Origin: an uncultured Holophagaceae bacterium
GTDB lineage: Bacteria; Acidobacteriota; Holophagae; Holophagales; Holophagaceae
Direction of reading: 5' to 3'
DNA: 35,382 bases
NCBI GenBank assembly: GCA_903843705.1
Contig: CAIMQW010000070.1
Span: 1-35,382, forward strand
Below are positions 1 to 9,203 of the stretch, one piece after another. The position numbers and the translations under genes are program-made. How positions within the stretch are numbered: position 1 is the first letter of the stretch; each line of letters starts with the position of its first letter. The notes beneath the pieces were generated by a model. The model saw nothing but the letters and a program-made list of their open reading frames with translations, searched no databases and was not told the DNA's origin.

Positions 1-138
1 CGCCAGGCCCTTCTTGCGCAGCCACTCGTTGGCCTGCTCCATGTCGCCGTTGTTCTCTTCCAGGGCCTTCTTGCAGTCCATCATGCCGAGGCCGGTCTTC
101 TCGCGCAGTGCCTTCACGTCTAGAGCGGTGAATGCCAT
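1..138 (-). CDS. tsf: Elongation factor Ts, N-terminal part (runs off the left edge)
   Basis: The 46 visible codons read [20 protein letters not shown] and continue with [16 protein letters not shown], the UBA-like N-terminal domain of EF-Ts, which exchanges GDP for GTP on EF-Tu. The start is ATG at 138-136. Its ribosome binding site, TAGGAG, overlaps the stop codon of rpsB, and only 9 nt separate the genes, so the two are probably translationally coupled. The rpsB-tsf order is the usual bacterial one. The rest of the protein, including the dimerisation domains, lies outside the window. Confidence 0.95.
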   Translation of the reverse strand, partial: MAFTALDVKALREKTGLGMMDCKKALEENNGDMEQANEWLRKKGLA

Positions 139-147
139 CTTGGTCTC

Positions 148-900
148 CTAACCTTCAACTTCCATTTTCTCGGCCATCATCTGCTTCATGTCGTCGCTGT
201 CGCCCTTGTCCCGGAAGGACTGGCGTCCCTCGAGGATGGAGTCGGCCACGCGCTCGGAGAAGAGCAGGATGGAGCGGATCGCGTCGTCATTGGCGGGGAT
301 GATGTAGTCCACCATGTCGGGGTCGCAGTTGGTGTCGACGATGCCGACGACCTTGATGCCCAGCTTCTTGGCTTCGGTGACGGCGATGTCCTCGCGGTGC
401 GGATCGATGACGAAGATGACGTCAGGCAGCGAGCGCATGTCGCGGATGCCGAGGAAGGAGGCCTCCAGCTTCAGGCGGGTGCGGTTCAGGGTCAGCAGTT
501 CCTTCTTGGAGAGCAGGGCCGTGCGGGCGGGATCCGCCAGGGTGGCTTCCACTTCGCGGAACTTCTCCAGGCTCTTCTTGATGGTGGAGAAGTTGGTGAG
601 CATGCCGCCCAGCCAGCGGTTGTTGACATAGAAGGCGCCGCAGCGGCCAGCCTGCTCGGCGATGAGGTCCTGGGCCTGGGGCTTGGTGGCCACGAAGAGG
701 AAGTTCTTCCCCTCAGAGGCGCACTTGGTCAGGTAGTTCGCGGCGGTGTTCCAGAGGCGCAGGGTCTTCTGGAGGTCGATGATGTAGATGCTGTTGCGCG
801 CCCCGAAGATGTACTGCTTCATCTTGGGATTCCAACGCTTGGTCTGGTGTCCGAAGTGGGCACCGGCCTCGAGAAGTTCCTTCATCTGGATGGCAGCCAT
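148..900 (-). CDS. rpsB: 30S ribosomal protein S2
   Basis: The protein has 250 residues and is a component of the small ribosomal subunit. It shows the S2 family hallmarks: MKELLEAGAHFGHQTKRWNP near the N-terminus, FVATKPQAQDLIAEQA, the VNNRWLGGMLTNF block, and VIFVIDPHREDIAVTEA followed by GIVDTNCDPDMVDYIIPAND. The start was placed at the ATG at 900. The frame is open to a TTG at 918, but a good SD (GGGAGG, 907-912) sits correctly only for the ATG, and S2 proteins begin close to this Met. It is the first gene of a short rpsB-tsf unit, separated from rpsI by a terminator. Confidence 0.97.
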   Translation of the reverse strand: MAAIQMKELLEAGAHFGHQTKRWNPKMKQYIFGARNSIYIIDLQKTLRLWNTAANYLTKCASEGKNFLFVATKPQAQDLIAEQAGRCGAFYVNNRWLGGMLTNFSTIKKSLEKFREVEATLADPARTALLSKKELLTLNRTRLKLEASFLGIRDMRSLPDVIFVIDPHREDIAVTEAKKLGIKVVGIVDTNCDPDMVDYIIPANDDAIRSILLFSERVADSILEGRQSFRDKGDSDDMKQMMAEKMEVEG

Positions 901-1006
901 GCTGGCCTCCCTGGTCAAGCGGCGAAGGCGCCGCGGGTGGGATGAAAGGCGTCGGGTTGATCCCCTCCGCCCGAGTCGTCCGCGCCAGGTGATTCCGGGG
1001 CGGACC

Positions 1007-1040
1007 GGGAAAACAGAAGGGGGATCCGAGGATCCCCCTT
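1007..1040 (-). terminator. Rho-independent terminator after rpsI
   Basis: An 11-bp perfect stem (AAGGGGGATCC at 1017-1027 pairing with 1030-1040) lies just downstream of the rpsI stop. Read on the minus strand it is followed by a T-rich tail (TCTGTTTT). It separates the rplM-rpsI unit from rpsB-tsf. I found no convincing promoter in the remaining 106 bp before rpsB. Confidence 0.75.
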
Positions 1041-1053
1041 CCTTCGAAACAGA

Positions 1054-1446
1054 CTAGCGCTTGCTGAACTGGAAGCGGCGACGCGCGCCCTTGCGACCGG
1101 GCTTCTTGCGCTCCTTCATGCGGGGGTCGCGGGTCAGCAGACCGGCGCCGCGCAGCATGGACTTGAGCTGGTCGTTGTAGCTGAGCAGAGCGCGGGAGAT
1201 GCCCATGCGGATGGCCGAAGCCTGGCCGGCAGGGCCACCGCCGGTGACGCTGATGAGCATGTCGAACTTGCCGTCGAGGTCGGCCAGCAGCAGGGGCTGG
1301 TGGACCATCATGCGGAGCACGGCGTTCGGGAAGTAGTTCTCGAGGCTGCGGCCGTTGACGGTGATCTTGCCGGTGCCGGGACGAAGAAAGGCGCGGGCGG
1401 CAGCGCTCTTGCGGCGACCGGTTCCGTAGTTCTGGGTGATGGCCAT
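1054..1446 (-). CDS. rpsI: 30S ribosomal protein S9
   Basis: The 130-residue protein has the normal length for bacterial S9. It starts with [20 protein letters not shown], carries the conserved [20 protein letters not shown] block, and ends in the basic [17 protein letters not shown] tail that reaches the ribosomal P site. It lies 14 nt downstream of rplM, the classic rplM-rpsI pair. Confidence 0.97.
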   Translation of the reverse strand: MAITQNYGTGRRKSAAARAFLRPGTGKITVNGRSLENYFPNAVLRMMVHQPLLLADLDGKFDMLISVTGGGPAGQASAIRMGISRALLSYNDQLKSMLRGAGLLTRDPRMKERKKPGRKGARRRFQFSKR

Positions 1447-1460
1447 GGGTTCCTCGCCTC

Positions 1461-1895
1461 TTACTTCTGGATGGTCAGGATCTGGGGCTGCTGGGCGGCC
1501 TGGTCGTGGTTGGGACCGGCATAGACCTTGAGCTTGCGATACATCGCGCGACCGAGGGGGCCCTTGGGCAGCATGCCCTTGACGGCGCTCTCGATGATGC
1601 GCTCGGGGAAAGTGAGCTTCAGCACCTCGGCGCGGACTTCCTTCATGGAGCCGGGCTGGGTGGTGGTGCGGCGGTACATCTTCTGCACGCCCTTCTTGCC
1701 GGTCAGGACGGCCTTCTCGGCGTTGATCACGATCACGTGGTCACCGGTGTCGAGGAAGGGGGTCCAGGTCGGCTTGTTCTTGCCGGAGAGGACGTCGGCA
1801 ACGGCGGTGCTGAGGCGGCCCACGGTCATGCCGGCGGCATCCACCAGGAACCACTGGCGCTTGAGTTCATTGGCTTTGGGAAAGTAAGTGCTCAT
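1461..1895 (-). CDS. rplM: 50S ribosomal protein L13
   Basis: The protein has 144 residues. Family blocks are visible: [20 protein letters not shown], the [16 protein letters not shown] segment, and [20 protein letters not shown] with [15 protein letters not shown] near the end. The frame is open upstream to 1955, but the ATG at 1895 has an SD (CGGAGC) and gives the usual N-terminus [11 protein letters not shown]13 assembles early into the large ribosomal subunit. It is the first gene of the rplM-rpsI unit. Confidence 0.96.
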   Translation of the reverse strand: MSTYFPKANELKRQWFLVDAAGMTVGRLSTAVADVLSGKNKPTWTPFLDTGDHVIVINAEKAVLTGKKGVQKMYRRTTTQPGSMKEVRAEVLKLTFPERIIESAVKGMLPKGPLGRAMYRKLKVYAGPNHDQAAQQPQILTIQK

Positions 1896-1964
1896 GGCCT
1901 GCTCCGAAATCGAGATCGCGCTGCGCAGACAACACCCTAGGGGTGGCGAATCCACAGAAGGGAA

Positions 1965-1993
1965 AGCTTATCGTTGACTGCCCGGGGGGTCAA
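1965..1993 (-). promoter_or_regulatory. Probable sigma-70 promoter for rplM-rpsI
   Basis: On the minus strand, TTGACC (1993-1988) and TAAGCT (1970-1965) are separated by 17 bp. They lie about 70 bp upstream of the rplM start, in the gap after the PseG-like gene. The hexamers are close to, but not identical with, the consensus. Confidence 0.5.
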
Positions 1994-2002
1994 GCCGGGA
2001 TT

Positions 2003-3082
2003 TCAGGCTGGGACCTCTGCCAGAAGTCGGAGCTCCCGCGCGATGCGGTCTGCCGCCATGCCGTCCACCAGGAGCATGCCGTCGCGCACCTGCTCCTGTC
2101 GGTTGTCCTGCCCCTCGGGCCCAAGCCACTGGGCGAGGGCCTCCCGGACGATGCCCAGGTCAGCGCCGGGGCCCATGCCCAGGTCAAAGCAGCCGTTGGC
2201 CAGGGCCAAGTCCGCCAGGATGCCGTGCTGGCGCTCGTTCTGGCCCCACACGGCGGTGGGTACGCCCTGACAGAGGGCCTCGGCCAGGGTCACCCCGGCG
2301 GAGCACCAGAGGGCGTCGAACTCGGGGATGCGCCGGGTCAGGCCCGGCAGGCTGCGGACCACGGTGCAGCCCGGGAAGGGGCTGCCCAGGATGCCGTTGG
2401 GGGCCAGGAGGGTGCAGGCGCCCCGCCAGCGGTCCTCGACCGAGAGGCGGGAGAGGGTCTCGAAGGCCTTCTGGGAGAGATTGGGCCCGTCGCTGCCCCC
2501 GAAGGTGACCAGCAGTTTGTGGACCGCCAGGGGCTGCAGCGGCATGCGCTTGGGGCGTAGCTCGAGGGCCGCCTTGTCCACCACGATGAAGCCCGAGCCC
2601 CGCAGGACCCGGCAGCCGCCGGAGGTGGTCTCGCAGGGGCGCACCTTGCGGCCGCCCACCACCTTCACGGGATGGTCCGGCCAGCGGACACCCTCCAGGA
2701 ACGGCTGGAACAGGAGGTCCGCCGTCTCGTGGGCATCCGTGTCGTCCTCCATCACGGCCACCTTCAGCGGGCGCAGGGCCTGGAGGAAGGCCGTGCTGGT
2801 GTCCCACTGATCCACCAGCACCACGGAGGCCCGGGCCTTGAGGTCGGCCGGGAGAGGGGCGTGGAGCTCGGTGCCCAGGTAGACCGCCTCGCAGGGCAGA
2901 TCCTGGTCCAGGAAGGGGTGCCTGCCCCCGCCCACGCGCTGGGCTCGGTCATCTCCCGAGACAGCAATGCAGGCCTGGCCCCCGAGGGCGCGCCAAGCCT
3001 CCTGGAGGGCAAGCGCCCGGGCCACATGGCCCAGCCCAAGGCGCAGATCAGCGTGGACGCGAAGAATCAGGAGGGGGGACAT
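2003..3082 (-). CDS. PseG/SpsG-like nucleotide-sugar hydrolase or GT-B glycosyltransferase-fold protein
   Basis: The 359-residue protein resembles PseG, the UDP-sugar hydrolase of pseudaminic acid synthesis, and the wider MurG-like GT-B fold. Two features support this. The N-terminus LRVHADLRLGLGHVARALAL matches the family's R-D-x-G-x-GHxxR-x-x-LA pattern, although it reads HADLRLGLGH. The middle block KLLVTFGGSDGPNLSQKAFE matches the second family signature. A late segment, DALWCSAGVTLAEALCQGVP, fits the nucleotide-binding region of GT-B enzymes. No other pseudaminate or legionaminate genes are nearby, so the substrate is unknown. The gene lies 83 bp after the gamma-carbonic-anhydrase-like gene and may be the last gene of the liv operon or have its own promoter. 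Confidence 0.6.
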   Translation of the reverse strand: MSPLLILRVHADLRLGLGHVARALALQEAWRALGGQACIAVSGDDRAQRVGGGRHPFLDQDLPCEAVYLGTELHAPLPADLKARASVVLVDQWDTSTAFLQALRPLKVAVMEDDTDAHETADLLFQPFLEGVRWPDHPVKVVGGRKVRPCETTSGGCRVLRGSGFIVVDKAALELRPKRMPLQPLAVHKLLVTFGGSDGPNLSQKAFETLSRLSVEDRWRGACTLLAPNGILGSPFPGCTVVRSLPGLTRRIPEFDALWCSAGVTLAEALCQGVPTAVWGQNERQHGILADLALANGCFDLGMGPGADLGIVREALAQWLGPEGQDNRQEQVRDGMLLVDGMAADRIARELRLLAEVPA

Positions 3083-3165
3083 GATCCGGAGAGTCTATCC
3101 ATCTCTGCAACAGAAGGGGAGAGGGAACGCAGGACCCTGATCGATAGATCTATGAAATAACCGGT

Positions 3166-3747
3166 TCAGGGATAGGGGTGCCCGTCGGCAAAGCCCGGGC
3201 GCGGGTGCTCGATGACCGGGGCCTCGGCGGGACTCCAGCCGTCCAGGAAGTAGGCCTCTTTGTAGCGCACATAGCGGGTCCAGACGCTGCCCACCAGCTG
3301 GCGCTGGCTCTCGCTAAGGGGTCCCTTCACCACCGCAGGCCACCCCGCCACCAGGCTGTGCGACGGAGCCTGGAAGCCTTCGCGCACCAGGCTGCCGGCG
3401 GCCACCAGGCAGCCTTCTCCAATCTCGGCGCCGTCCATGATGGTGGTGCTCATGCCAATGAGGGCGCCCCGGCGGATGGTGCAGCCGTGCAGCATCACGT
3501 TGTGGGCGATGCTGACCTCCTCCTCGATGAGCAGGGGCCACTTCTGGTTGGTGACGTGCAGGCAGCAGCCGTCCTGGATGTTGGTGCGGGCCCCGATGCG
3601 GATCCAGTTCACATCGCCGCGGATGGCGCAGTTAAACCAGATGCTGGCATCGTCGCCGACCGTCACGTCGCCGAGGATCAGGGCGCTGTCCGGGGCGAAC
3701 ACCCGGCTGCCGATGGCGGGGACCATGCCTTGGAAGGGACGGATCAT
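3166..3747 (-). CDS. Gamma-carbonic-anhydrase-family (left-handed beta-helix) protein
   Basis: The 193-residue protein is built of hexapeptide repeats typical of the gamma-class carbonic anhydrase / YrdA / PaaY family. The three expected zinc-ligand histidines are present as H64 (CLHVTNQ), H82 and H87 (AHNVMLHGC), along with the conserved RGD at 43-45. The length is near that of YrdA/PaaY. PaaY is a thioesterase-like member found in phenylacetate clusters. This gene directly follows a PaaK-type ligase (37-bp gap), so a role in CoA-ester metabolism is as likely as CO2 hydration. Enzyme activity cannot be judged from sequence alone. Confidence 0.8.
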   Translation of the reverse strand: MIRPFQGMVPAIGSRVFAPDSALILGDVTVGDDASIWFNCAIRGDVNWIRIGARTNIQDGCCLHVTNQKWPLLIEEEVSIAHNVMLHGCTIRRGALIGMSTTIMDGAEIGEGCLVAAGSLVREGFQAPSHSLVAGWPAVVKGPLSESQRQLVGSVWTRYVRYKEAYFLDGWSPAEAPVIEHPRPGFADGHPYP

Positions 3748-3784
3748 GGGAACACTCCAGCGGCCGAGTGTACCCCAGCCACCT

Positions 3785-5047
3785 TTAGTCCCACTTCCGC
3801 AGGTCCTCGATCACCTTGCCATCGGTTGGCAGCGATCCGGTGGCCGCCCACTCGACCTCCGCACCGATGGAGAGGACCTCGCGGAGGCGCTCCCCAAGCC
3901 GGGCCCGGAGGCCCTCGTCCGGCGTCGCCGTCTCGACCTTGACCGTCAGGACATCCCGGCTCTCGGCGCGGGTGACCACGGCGCGGAAGCCAGTCACCTC
4001 CGGGAAGGCGCGCAGGGCGCCCTGCACCGTGCCCGGGTGGAGGAAGATGCCCTTCACCTTCACCAGTTGGTCGCAGCGGCCCAGCCAGCCACGGAGCTTC
4101 GGGGACCGTCGGCCACAGGCGCATGTCCCGTGGTCCACGGCGGAGAGGTCGCCGGTGCCAAAGCGGATCAGGGGGTAAGCCTTGTTGAAGAGGGTCACGA
4201 CGACCTCGCCCACCTCGCCAGGCCCCAGGGGGCGGCCAGTCTCGGGGTCGGCGATCTCGGTGATGGCGCGGCTGGCCAGGTGCATGCCGCCCTTGGCATG
4301 GCACTCGTAGGCTAGGCAGCCGCAGTCGGCCGTACCGAAGCCCTGCCGGACCGTGGCCCCGAAGAGGCTCTCCACCGAGTTCCGGAGCGTGTCGGGGAGG
4401 GGCTCGGCGGTGGTAAAGGCGACCTTCAAGCCGAAGTCTTTGGCCGGATCCAGGCCCTGTTCCTTGGCCCGCTCGCCAATCTGCAGCAGGAACGAGGCCA
4501 TCCCCACGAAGCCCGCGATGCCAAGGGCGCGGAGGATCTCGATCTGGACCTCCCGGTCGCCGACGCCGGTGGGGACGAGTGGGCAGCCCAGCGCGCCCAG
4601 CGCGTCATCGAACATCATGCCCGCCGGGGTCATCTGGTAGCCGAAGGTGTTGATGCAGGCATCGCCCCGACGGAAGCCGGCGGCGAAGAGCGCTTCCTCC
4701 CAGCCCCAGCCCTCTTCGAAGCCCTGCGGGTCGTAGATGGGACCCGGGGACCGGAACACGCGGCGGATCTGGTGGAGCGGGACCGCGAGCAGACCGCCGA
4801 AGGGGGGGGTCTCCCGCTGCATGTCGACGAGCTTCGCCTTGGGGGTTACTGGCAGCTTGGCCAAGTCATCGAGGCTGCGGATATCCCCCGGGGCCACCCC
4901 GGCGGCCTTGAGGAGGGCGCCGATGGCGGGTGCGTTCGCCGCAGCGTGCGCAACCACCTCGCCGAGCCGCTGGGCCTGGAGGTCCCGCTGCTCGTCCCAG
5001 CTGCGCTGCTCCAGGTCCTGGTTCAGGAATCCTGTGGTCCGGTCCAT
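3785..5047 (-). CDS. Phenylacetate-CoA-ligase-family AMP-forming ligase
   Basis: The 420-residue protein has PaaK length and features. The N-terminus WDEQRDLQAQRLGEVVAHA, the FRSPGPIYDP segment and FGTADCGCLAYECHAKGGMH match PaaK enzymes, as does the late GRCDQLVKVKGIFLHPGTVQ hinge/C-terminal motif. A CxCG pair (TCACGRRSPKL) lies before that hinge. PaaK enzymes activate aryl acids with ATP and CoA to aryl-CoA, AMP and PPi. It follows livF by 20 bp as part of the transporter operon, so its acid is probably one that the transporter brings in. Phenylacetate or indoleacetate are reasonable guesses but are not proven. Confidence 0.85.
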   Translation of the reverse strand: MDRTTGFLNQDLEQRSWDEQRDLQAQRLGEVVAHAAANAPAIGALLKAAGVAPGDIRSLDDLAKLPVTPKAKLVDMQRETPPFGGLLAVPLHQIRRVFRSPGPIYDPQGFEEGWGWEEALFAAGFRRGDACINTFGYQMTPAGMMFDDALGALGCPLVPTGVGDREVQIEILRALGIAGFVGMASFLLQIGERAKEQGLDPAKDFGLKVAFTTAEPLPDTLRNSVESLFGATVRQGFGTADCGCLAYECHAKGGMHLASRAITEIADPETGRPLGPGEVGEVVVTLFNKAYPLIRFGTGDLSAVDHGTCACGRRSPKLRGWLGRCDQLVKVKGIFLHPGTVQGALRAFPEVTGFRAVVTRAESRDVLTVKVETATPDEGLRARLGERLREVLSIGAEVEWAATGSLPTDGKVIEDLRKWD

Positions 5048-5067
5048 GGGGTGCCTCTCTCGGGAAT

Positions 5068-5862
<795 letters not shown>

Positions 5863-5901
5863 GGGTTCGGCTCTTCGTCCCTTTCGTGCGGAAAGTAACA
5901 G

Positions 5902-5947
5902 CCCGGCAGAGCCGGGAAAGGCGGGGGAGGAAATCCTCCCCCGCCTT
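5902..5947 (-). terminator. Two tandem hairpins between livK and livF (attenuator or mRNA-stabilising)
   Basis: A 14-bp perfect stem (5918-5931 with 5934-5947, AAGGCGGGGGAGGA arm) and a second 6-bp stem (CCCGGC-AGA-GCCGGG, 5902-5916) follow the livK stop codon. The T run after the first stem is short (TTTCCC). The structure may therefore stop only part of the transcripts, or protect the livK mRNA end, giving more binding protein than ATPase. Confidence 0.65.
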
Positions 5948-5957
5948 GCTCAGAAAA

Positions 5958-7124
5958 CTAGAGGCCGAGCCATTCCTGCTTGCGCGGCAGGTCGATGGTC
6001 GCCTTCTTGACCATCTTGCCCCCGACAAACTGGGCGAGGATGACGGACATGAAGGGACGGTGGTCGGTGGAGGTGTAGGTGATGGGGGCGGTGAGGCCCT
6101 GGGTGTCGAAGTTCTTGAGCTGCTCGGCGTACTTGCGGATGCCGGGGCCGTTCAGTTCCTTGTTCTTGTCGGCAATCTTGAGGACTTCGCACATGGTCAT
6201 CATGGACACCCAGCCGCGGATCCAGTGGCTCACCTGGGGCTGGCCGTTCGTGAACTTCTCGATGGCCTTCATGCCTGGGACCTTGTCGCCGTAGAGCGCC
6301 GCCCCGATGACGACCATGTAGCCTTCCTCAGCGCCAGCCGCCAGCTTGGGCATGCCCTCGTCGGCGCTCCAGATGTTGCCGAAGAACTTGGTCCGAAGGC
6401 CCAGCTTCTTGGCGTCCTTGAGGATGACGGAGGTGGAGACCTTGGTGCCGCCGATCCAGGCGAAGTCAGGGTCCTTCTTCTTGATGTTCAGGAGCTGGGT
6501 AGTGGCCTCGAGGGCCTTCAGGTCGACGTTCTCCTCACCGACGATCTCGAAGCCGAGCTCCAGGGCGTAGGCCTTGCCGCCGGGGATGGGCGCCTTGCCA
6601 TAACCCACGTCAGGATAGATGAAGGCCACCTTGGGCTTCCGCTTCTCCTTCCAGTTGTCCTTGATGTACTTGAGCCCGGCGCGGCAGGCGCTGGAATAGT
6701 CCGGGGCGCAGAAAAAGTTGTAGGGCGACTTGGTGGGATCCGTGAGGTGGGCCGAGTAGGAGGCCGACCAGTAGGGAATCTGATCCTTGGCGACCTGCTC
6801 CTTCAGAGCCTCGGTGTCGCCGCTGCCCCAGCCCTGGATGGCCACGACCTTGTCCTGGTCCTTGAACTTCTTGTAGAGGGCCAGGGCCTCGGGGATCTTG
6901 TAGGCGTAGTCCTGCTGGAGAAGCTTGATCTTCCGGCCGTTGATGCCGCCGTTCGCATTGATGTAGTCGGTGTAGGCCTTGATGCCGTCGGCGTAGGGCT
7001 TGCCGACATCTCCGGTGCCGCCCGTGATGTCGGCCAGGTTCCCGATGACGATGTCCTGGGCGGAGAGGGGTCCCGCCAGGAAGGCCATGGCCGCGAGAGC
7101 GATGGACGCGGTGAAACGTTTCAT
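5958..7124 (-). CDS. livK: Periplasmic substrate-binding protein of the Liv-type transporter
   Basis: The 388-residue protein is a type I periplasmic binding protein. It begins with a signal peptide (MKRFTASIALAAMAFLAGPL, cleavage probably after LSA before QDIVIG). The mature start IGNLADITGGTGDVGKPYAD and YINANGGINGRKIKLL are typical of LivJ/LivK. It catches the ligand in the periplasm and delivers it to LivHM. The start has a strong SD (AAAGGAG). The ligand is not evident. The neighbouring CoA ligases point to an aromatic or fatty acid rather than leucine. Confidence 0.92.
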   Translation of the reverse strand: MKRFTASIALAAMAFLAGPLSAQDIVIGNLADITGGTGDVGKPYADGIKAYTDYINANGGINGRKIKLLQQDYAYKIPEALALYKKFKDQDKVVAIQGWGSGDTEALKEQVAKDQIPYWSASYSAHLTDPTKSPYNFFCAPDYSSACRAGLKYIKDNWKEKRKPKVAFIYPDVGYGKAPIPGGKAYALELGFEIVGEENVDLKALEATTQLLNIKKKDPDFAWIGGTKVSTSVILKDAKKLGLRTKFFGNIWSADEGMPKLAAGAEEGYMVVIGAALYGDKVPGMKAIEKFTNGQPQVSHWIRGWVSMMTMCEVLKIADKNKELNGPGIRKYAEQLKNFDTQGLTAPITYTSTDHRPFMSVILAQFVGGKMVKKATIDLPRKQEWLGL

Positions 7125-7194
7125 TTCGATCTCCTTTCTGAGATTGAAGTGAGTGGTGCGGGATGGTGCAGGGATGAAGCGGGAGCGTGCGTGG

Positions 7195-8247
7195 TCAGTA
7201 GCTGAAGGGGAAGAGCTTCCAGTAGGTCTTGATCATTCGCCAGCGGTGGGCGAGGCCGTCCGGCTCGAAGATCAGGAAGAGGATGACGATGATGCCGAAC
7301 ACGCCATCCTTGAAGCTCATAATCAGGAAGCCGATCTTGGGGAAGATGTCCGCGAGCGCGCCGGTTCCGACGGTCAGCACCTGCGGGAGGAGCGTCATGA
7401 AGATGGCGCCGAAGATGGAACCCAGGACGCTGCCCAGGCCGCCGATGATGATCATGGCGAGGTAGTTGATGGACTCCGCGATGGTGAAGTGCTCGGCGGA
7501 GATGTAGCCGGTGTACATGCCCCAGAGGCTGCCTGCGATGCCCGCGTAGAAGGCGCTCACAGCGAAGGAGAGGAGCCGGTACTTGAACAGGTTCACGCCC
7601 ATGATCTCGGCGGAGAGGTGGTGGTCGCGGACCGCGATGAAGGCCCGACCGCTGCGGGACCGGAGCAGGTTCGTGGTGAAGATGACAGCTGCGATGGCTA
7701 CGGTGATGGTCAGGTAGTACTTGGAGCGATCCCCGTCGAAGGCGAAGGTTCCGAACTCCGGGGGCGGAGAGGGAATGCCGTTGCTGCCGCCGGTGACCGC
7801 GTCCAGGTGCATGAAGACGTATTGGAGGATGAACTGCGCGGCCAGGGTGGCAATCGCGAGGTAGAGTCCCTTCAGGCGGGCGCTGGGCAGGCCGAAGATC
7901 ATGCCCACGGCCGCCGCCGTGAGGCCAGCCATGGGCATTGCGAGCCAGAACGGCATGTGGACGACCCGCATGAAATAGGAGCAGGCGAAGGCGCCCACCC
8001 CCATGAAGGCGCCCTGGCCCAGGGAGATCTGGCCGGTGAAGCCCGTGACGACGTTGATCCCGAGAGCACCGATCACGGCGATGGCAATGGTCGTCATGGT
8101 GCTGGTGACATAGTTGGACGTGATCAGCGGCGAGAGGTAGAGGAGGACGACAAAGGCGCCTACAGCGATCCGGATGAACCGGGTCCGGAGGACCGTCATG
8201 TCGTCCCGGTAGGTCTGCCGGAAGTCTCCACAGTGGGCTACGCTCAT
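7195..8247 (-). CDS. livM: Liv-type ABC transporter permease LivM
   Basis: This 350-residue inner-membrane permease has multiple hydrophobic helices and the LivM hallmark GFTGQISLGQGAFMGVGAFA. The later motif LRSRSGRAFIAVRDHHLSAE is the EAA-like loop that contacts the ATPases. The ORF start (ATG 8247) has only a weak SD; an internal ATG at 8199 (MTVLRTRFIRIAV) would remove 16 hydrophilic residues and is an alternative. The gene lies 34 bp downstream of livH. Confidence 0.92.
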   Translation of the reverse strand: MSVAHCGDFRQTYRDDMTVLRTRFIRIAVGAFVVLLYLSPLITSNYVTSTMTTIAIAVIGALGINVVTGFTGQISLGQGAFMGVGAFACSYFMRVVHMPFWLAMPMAGLTAAAVGMIFGLPSARLKGLYLAIATLAAQFILQYVFMHLDAVTGGSNGIPSPPPEFGTFAFDGDRSKYYLTITVAIAAVIFTTNLLRSRSGRAFIAVRDHHLSAEIMGVNLFKYRLLSFAVSAFYAGIAGSLWGMYTGYISAEHFTIAESINYLAMIIIGGLGSVLGSIFGAIFMTLLPQVLTVGTGALADIFPKIGFLIMSFKDGVFGIIVILFLIFEPDGLAHRWRMIKTYWKLFPFSY

Positions 8248-8281
8248 GGCTCGATCCGATCTGTCAGGGGAGTCTCGGTCC

Positions 8282-9172
8282 TCATATCCGCTCGATCTCC
8301 TTCTTCCCGAAGAGGCCGTAGGGCTTGATCATCAGGATGATGACGAGGAAGACGTAAGGCGCGACTTCCTTGATGCCCGAGAGGCCGAGGGTGGTCTTCA
8401 GGACGCCATCCGAGAGGTTCTCCAGGACGCCGACAATGAGGCCACCGATGGCGGCTCCGGGGATGGAGTCAAGGCCGCCCAGGATGACCGCGGGGAATAC
8501 CTTCAGGCCGAAGTGGCCGAGCTGGACGTTGATGCCGTTGATGCTGCCGATCAGGATGCCCCCGATTGCCGAGACCACCGAGGCGATGCACCAGGCCAGG
8601 GCGAAGATGTTCTTCACGGGGATGCCCATGGAGAGGGCCACTTGATTCGAGAAGGCCGTGGCCCGCATGGCCACGCCGGCCTTGGAATACTTGAAGAACA
8701 CCGCGAAGAGGAAGAGAAGCACTGCCGAGAGGCCGAAGCTCCAGAGGTAGACCTGGCTAGTGGGGATCCCGACAAGGTTGACCGTCGCCTCCGGGAAGAG
8801 GGGGGGGTCGTAGACCTGGATCTGGGTGCCCCAGATGGCAGTCACGATGCTGCGGAGCACCGAGGAGAGGCCGATGGTCACCATGATGATCGAGATGACC
8901 GGCTCCCCGATCATCGGGCGCAGGATGAGCCGTTCCACGACCAGGGCGAGGGCGATGGAGAAGAGGATGGTGATCAGGAAGGCCCAGATCCAGGGGACCT
9001 TGTACTGGACCACCATGGAGAAGCAGAAGTAGGCCCCGAACATCATGAGCTCACCCTGGGCGAAGTTTACGACGCTGGTGGACTTGAAGATGATCGCGAA
9101 TCCGAGCGCCACGAGGGCGTAGATCGACCCGAGCACGAGTCCCGAGATCACGAGTTGGAGGTAGAACTCCAT
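8282..9172 (-). CDS. livH: Liv-type ABC transporter permease LivH
   Basis: The 296-residue membrane protein starts MEFYLQLVISGLVLGSIYAL, the usual LivH N-terminus, followed by TSVVNFAQGELMMFGAYF. The open frame extends upstream to 9514 inside the ligase gene, but the ATG at 9172 has a clear SD (AGGAGA) and fits the family. The segment SAIGGILIGSINGINVQLG and the C-terminal GLFGKKEIERI are also typical. It forms the membrane channel with LivM. Confidence 0.93.
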   Translation of the reverse strand: MEFYLQLVISGLVLGSIYALVALGFAIIFKSTSVVNFAQGELMMFGAYFCFSMVVQYKVPWIWAFLITILFSIALALVVERLILRPMIGEPVISIIMVTIGLSSVLRSIVTAIWGTQIQVYDPPLFPEATVNLVGIPTSQVYLWSFGLSAVLLFLFAVFFKYSKAGVAMRATAFSNQVALSMGIPVKNIFALAWCIASVVSAIGGILIGSINGINVQLGHFGLKVFPAVILGGLDSIPGAAIGGLIVGVLENLSDGVLKTTLGLSGIKEVAPYVFLVIILMIKPYGLFGKKEIERI

Positions 9173-9203
9173 GGAGTCTCCTGGTTGCTTCCGGTGTCCT
9201 GCT

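Noticed and set aside
5886-8328. Long plus-strand frames opposite livK and livM, rich in Asp, Glu, Gly and Val
   Set aside because: They mirror the codon bias of the true minus-strand genes and have no supporting start signals.
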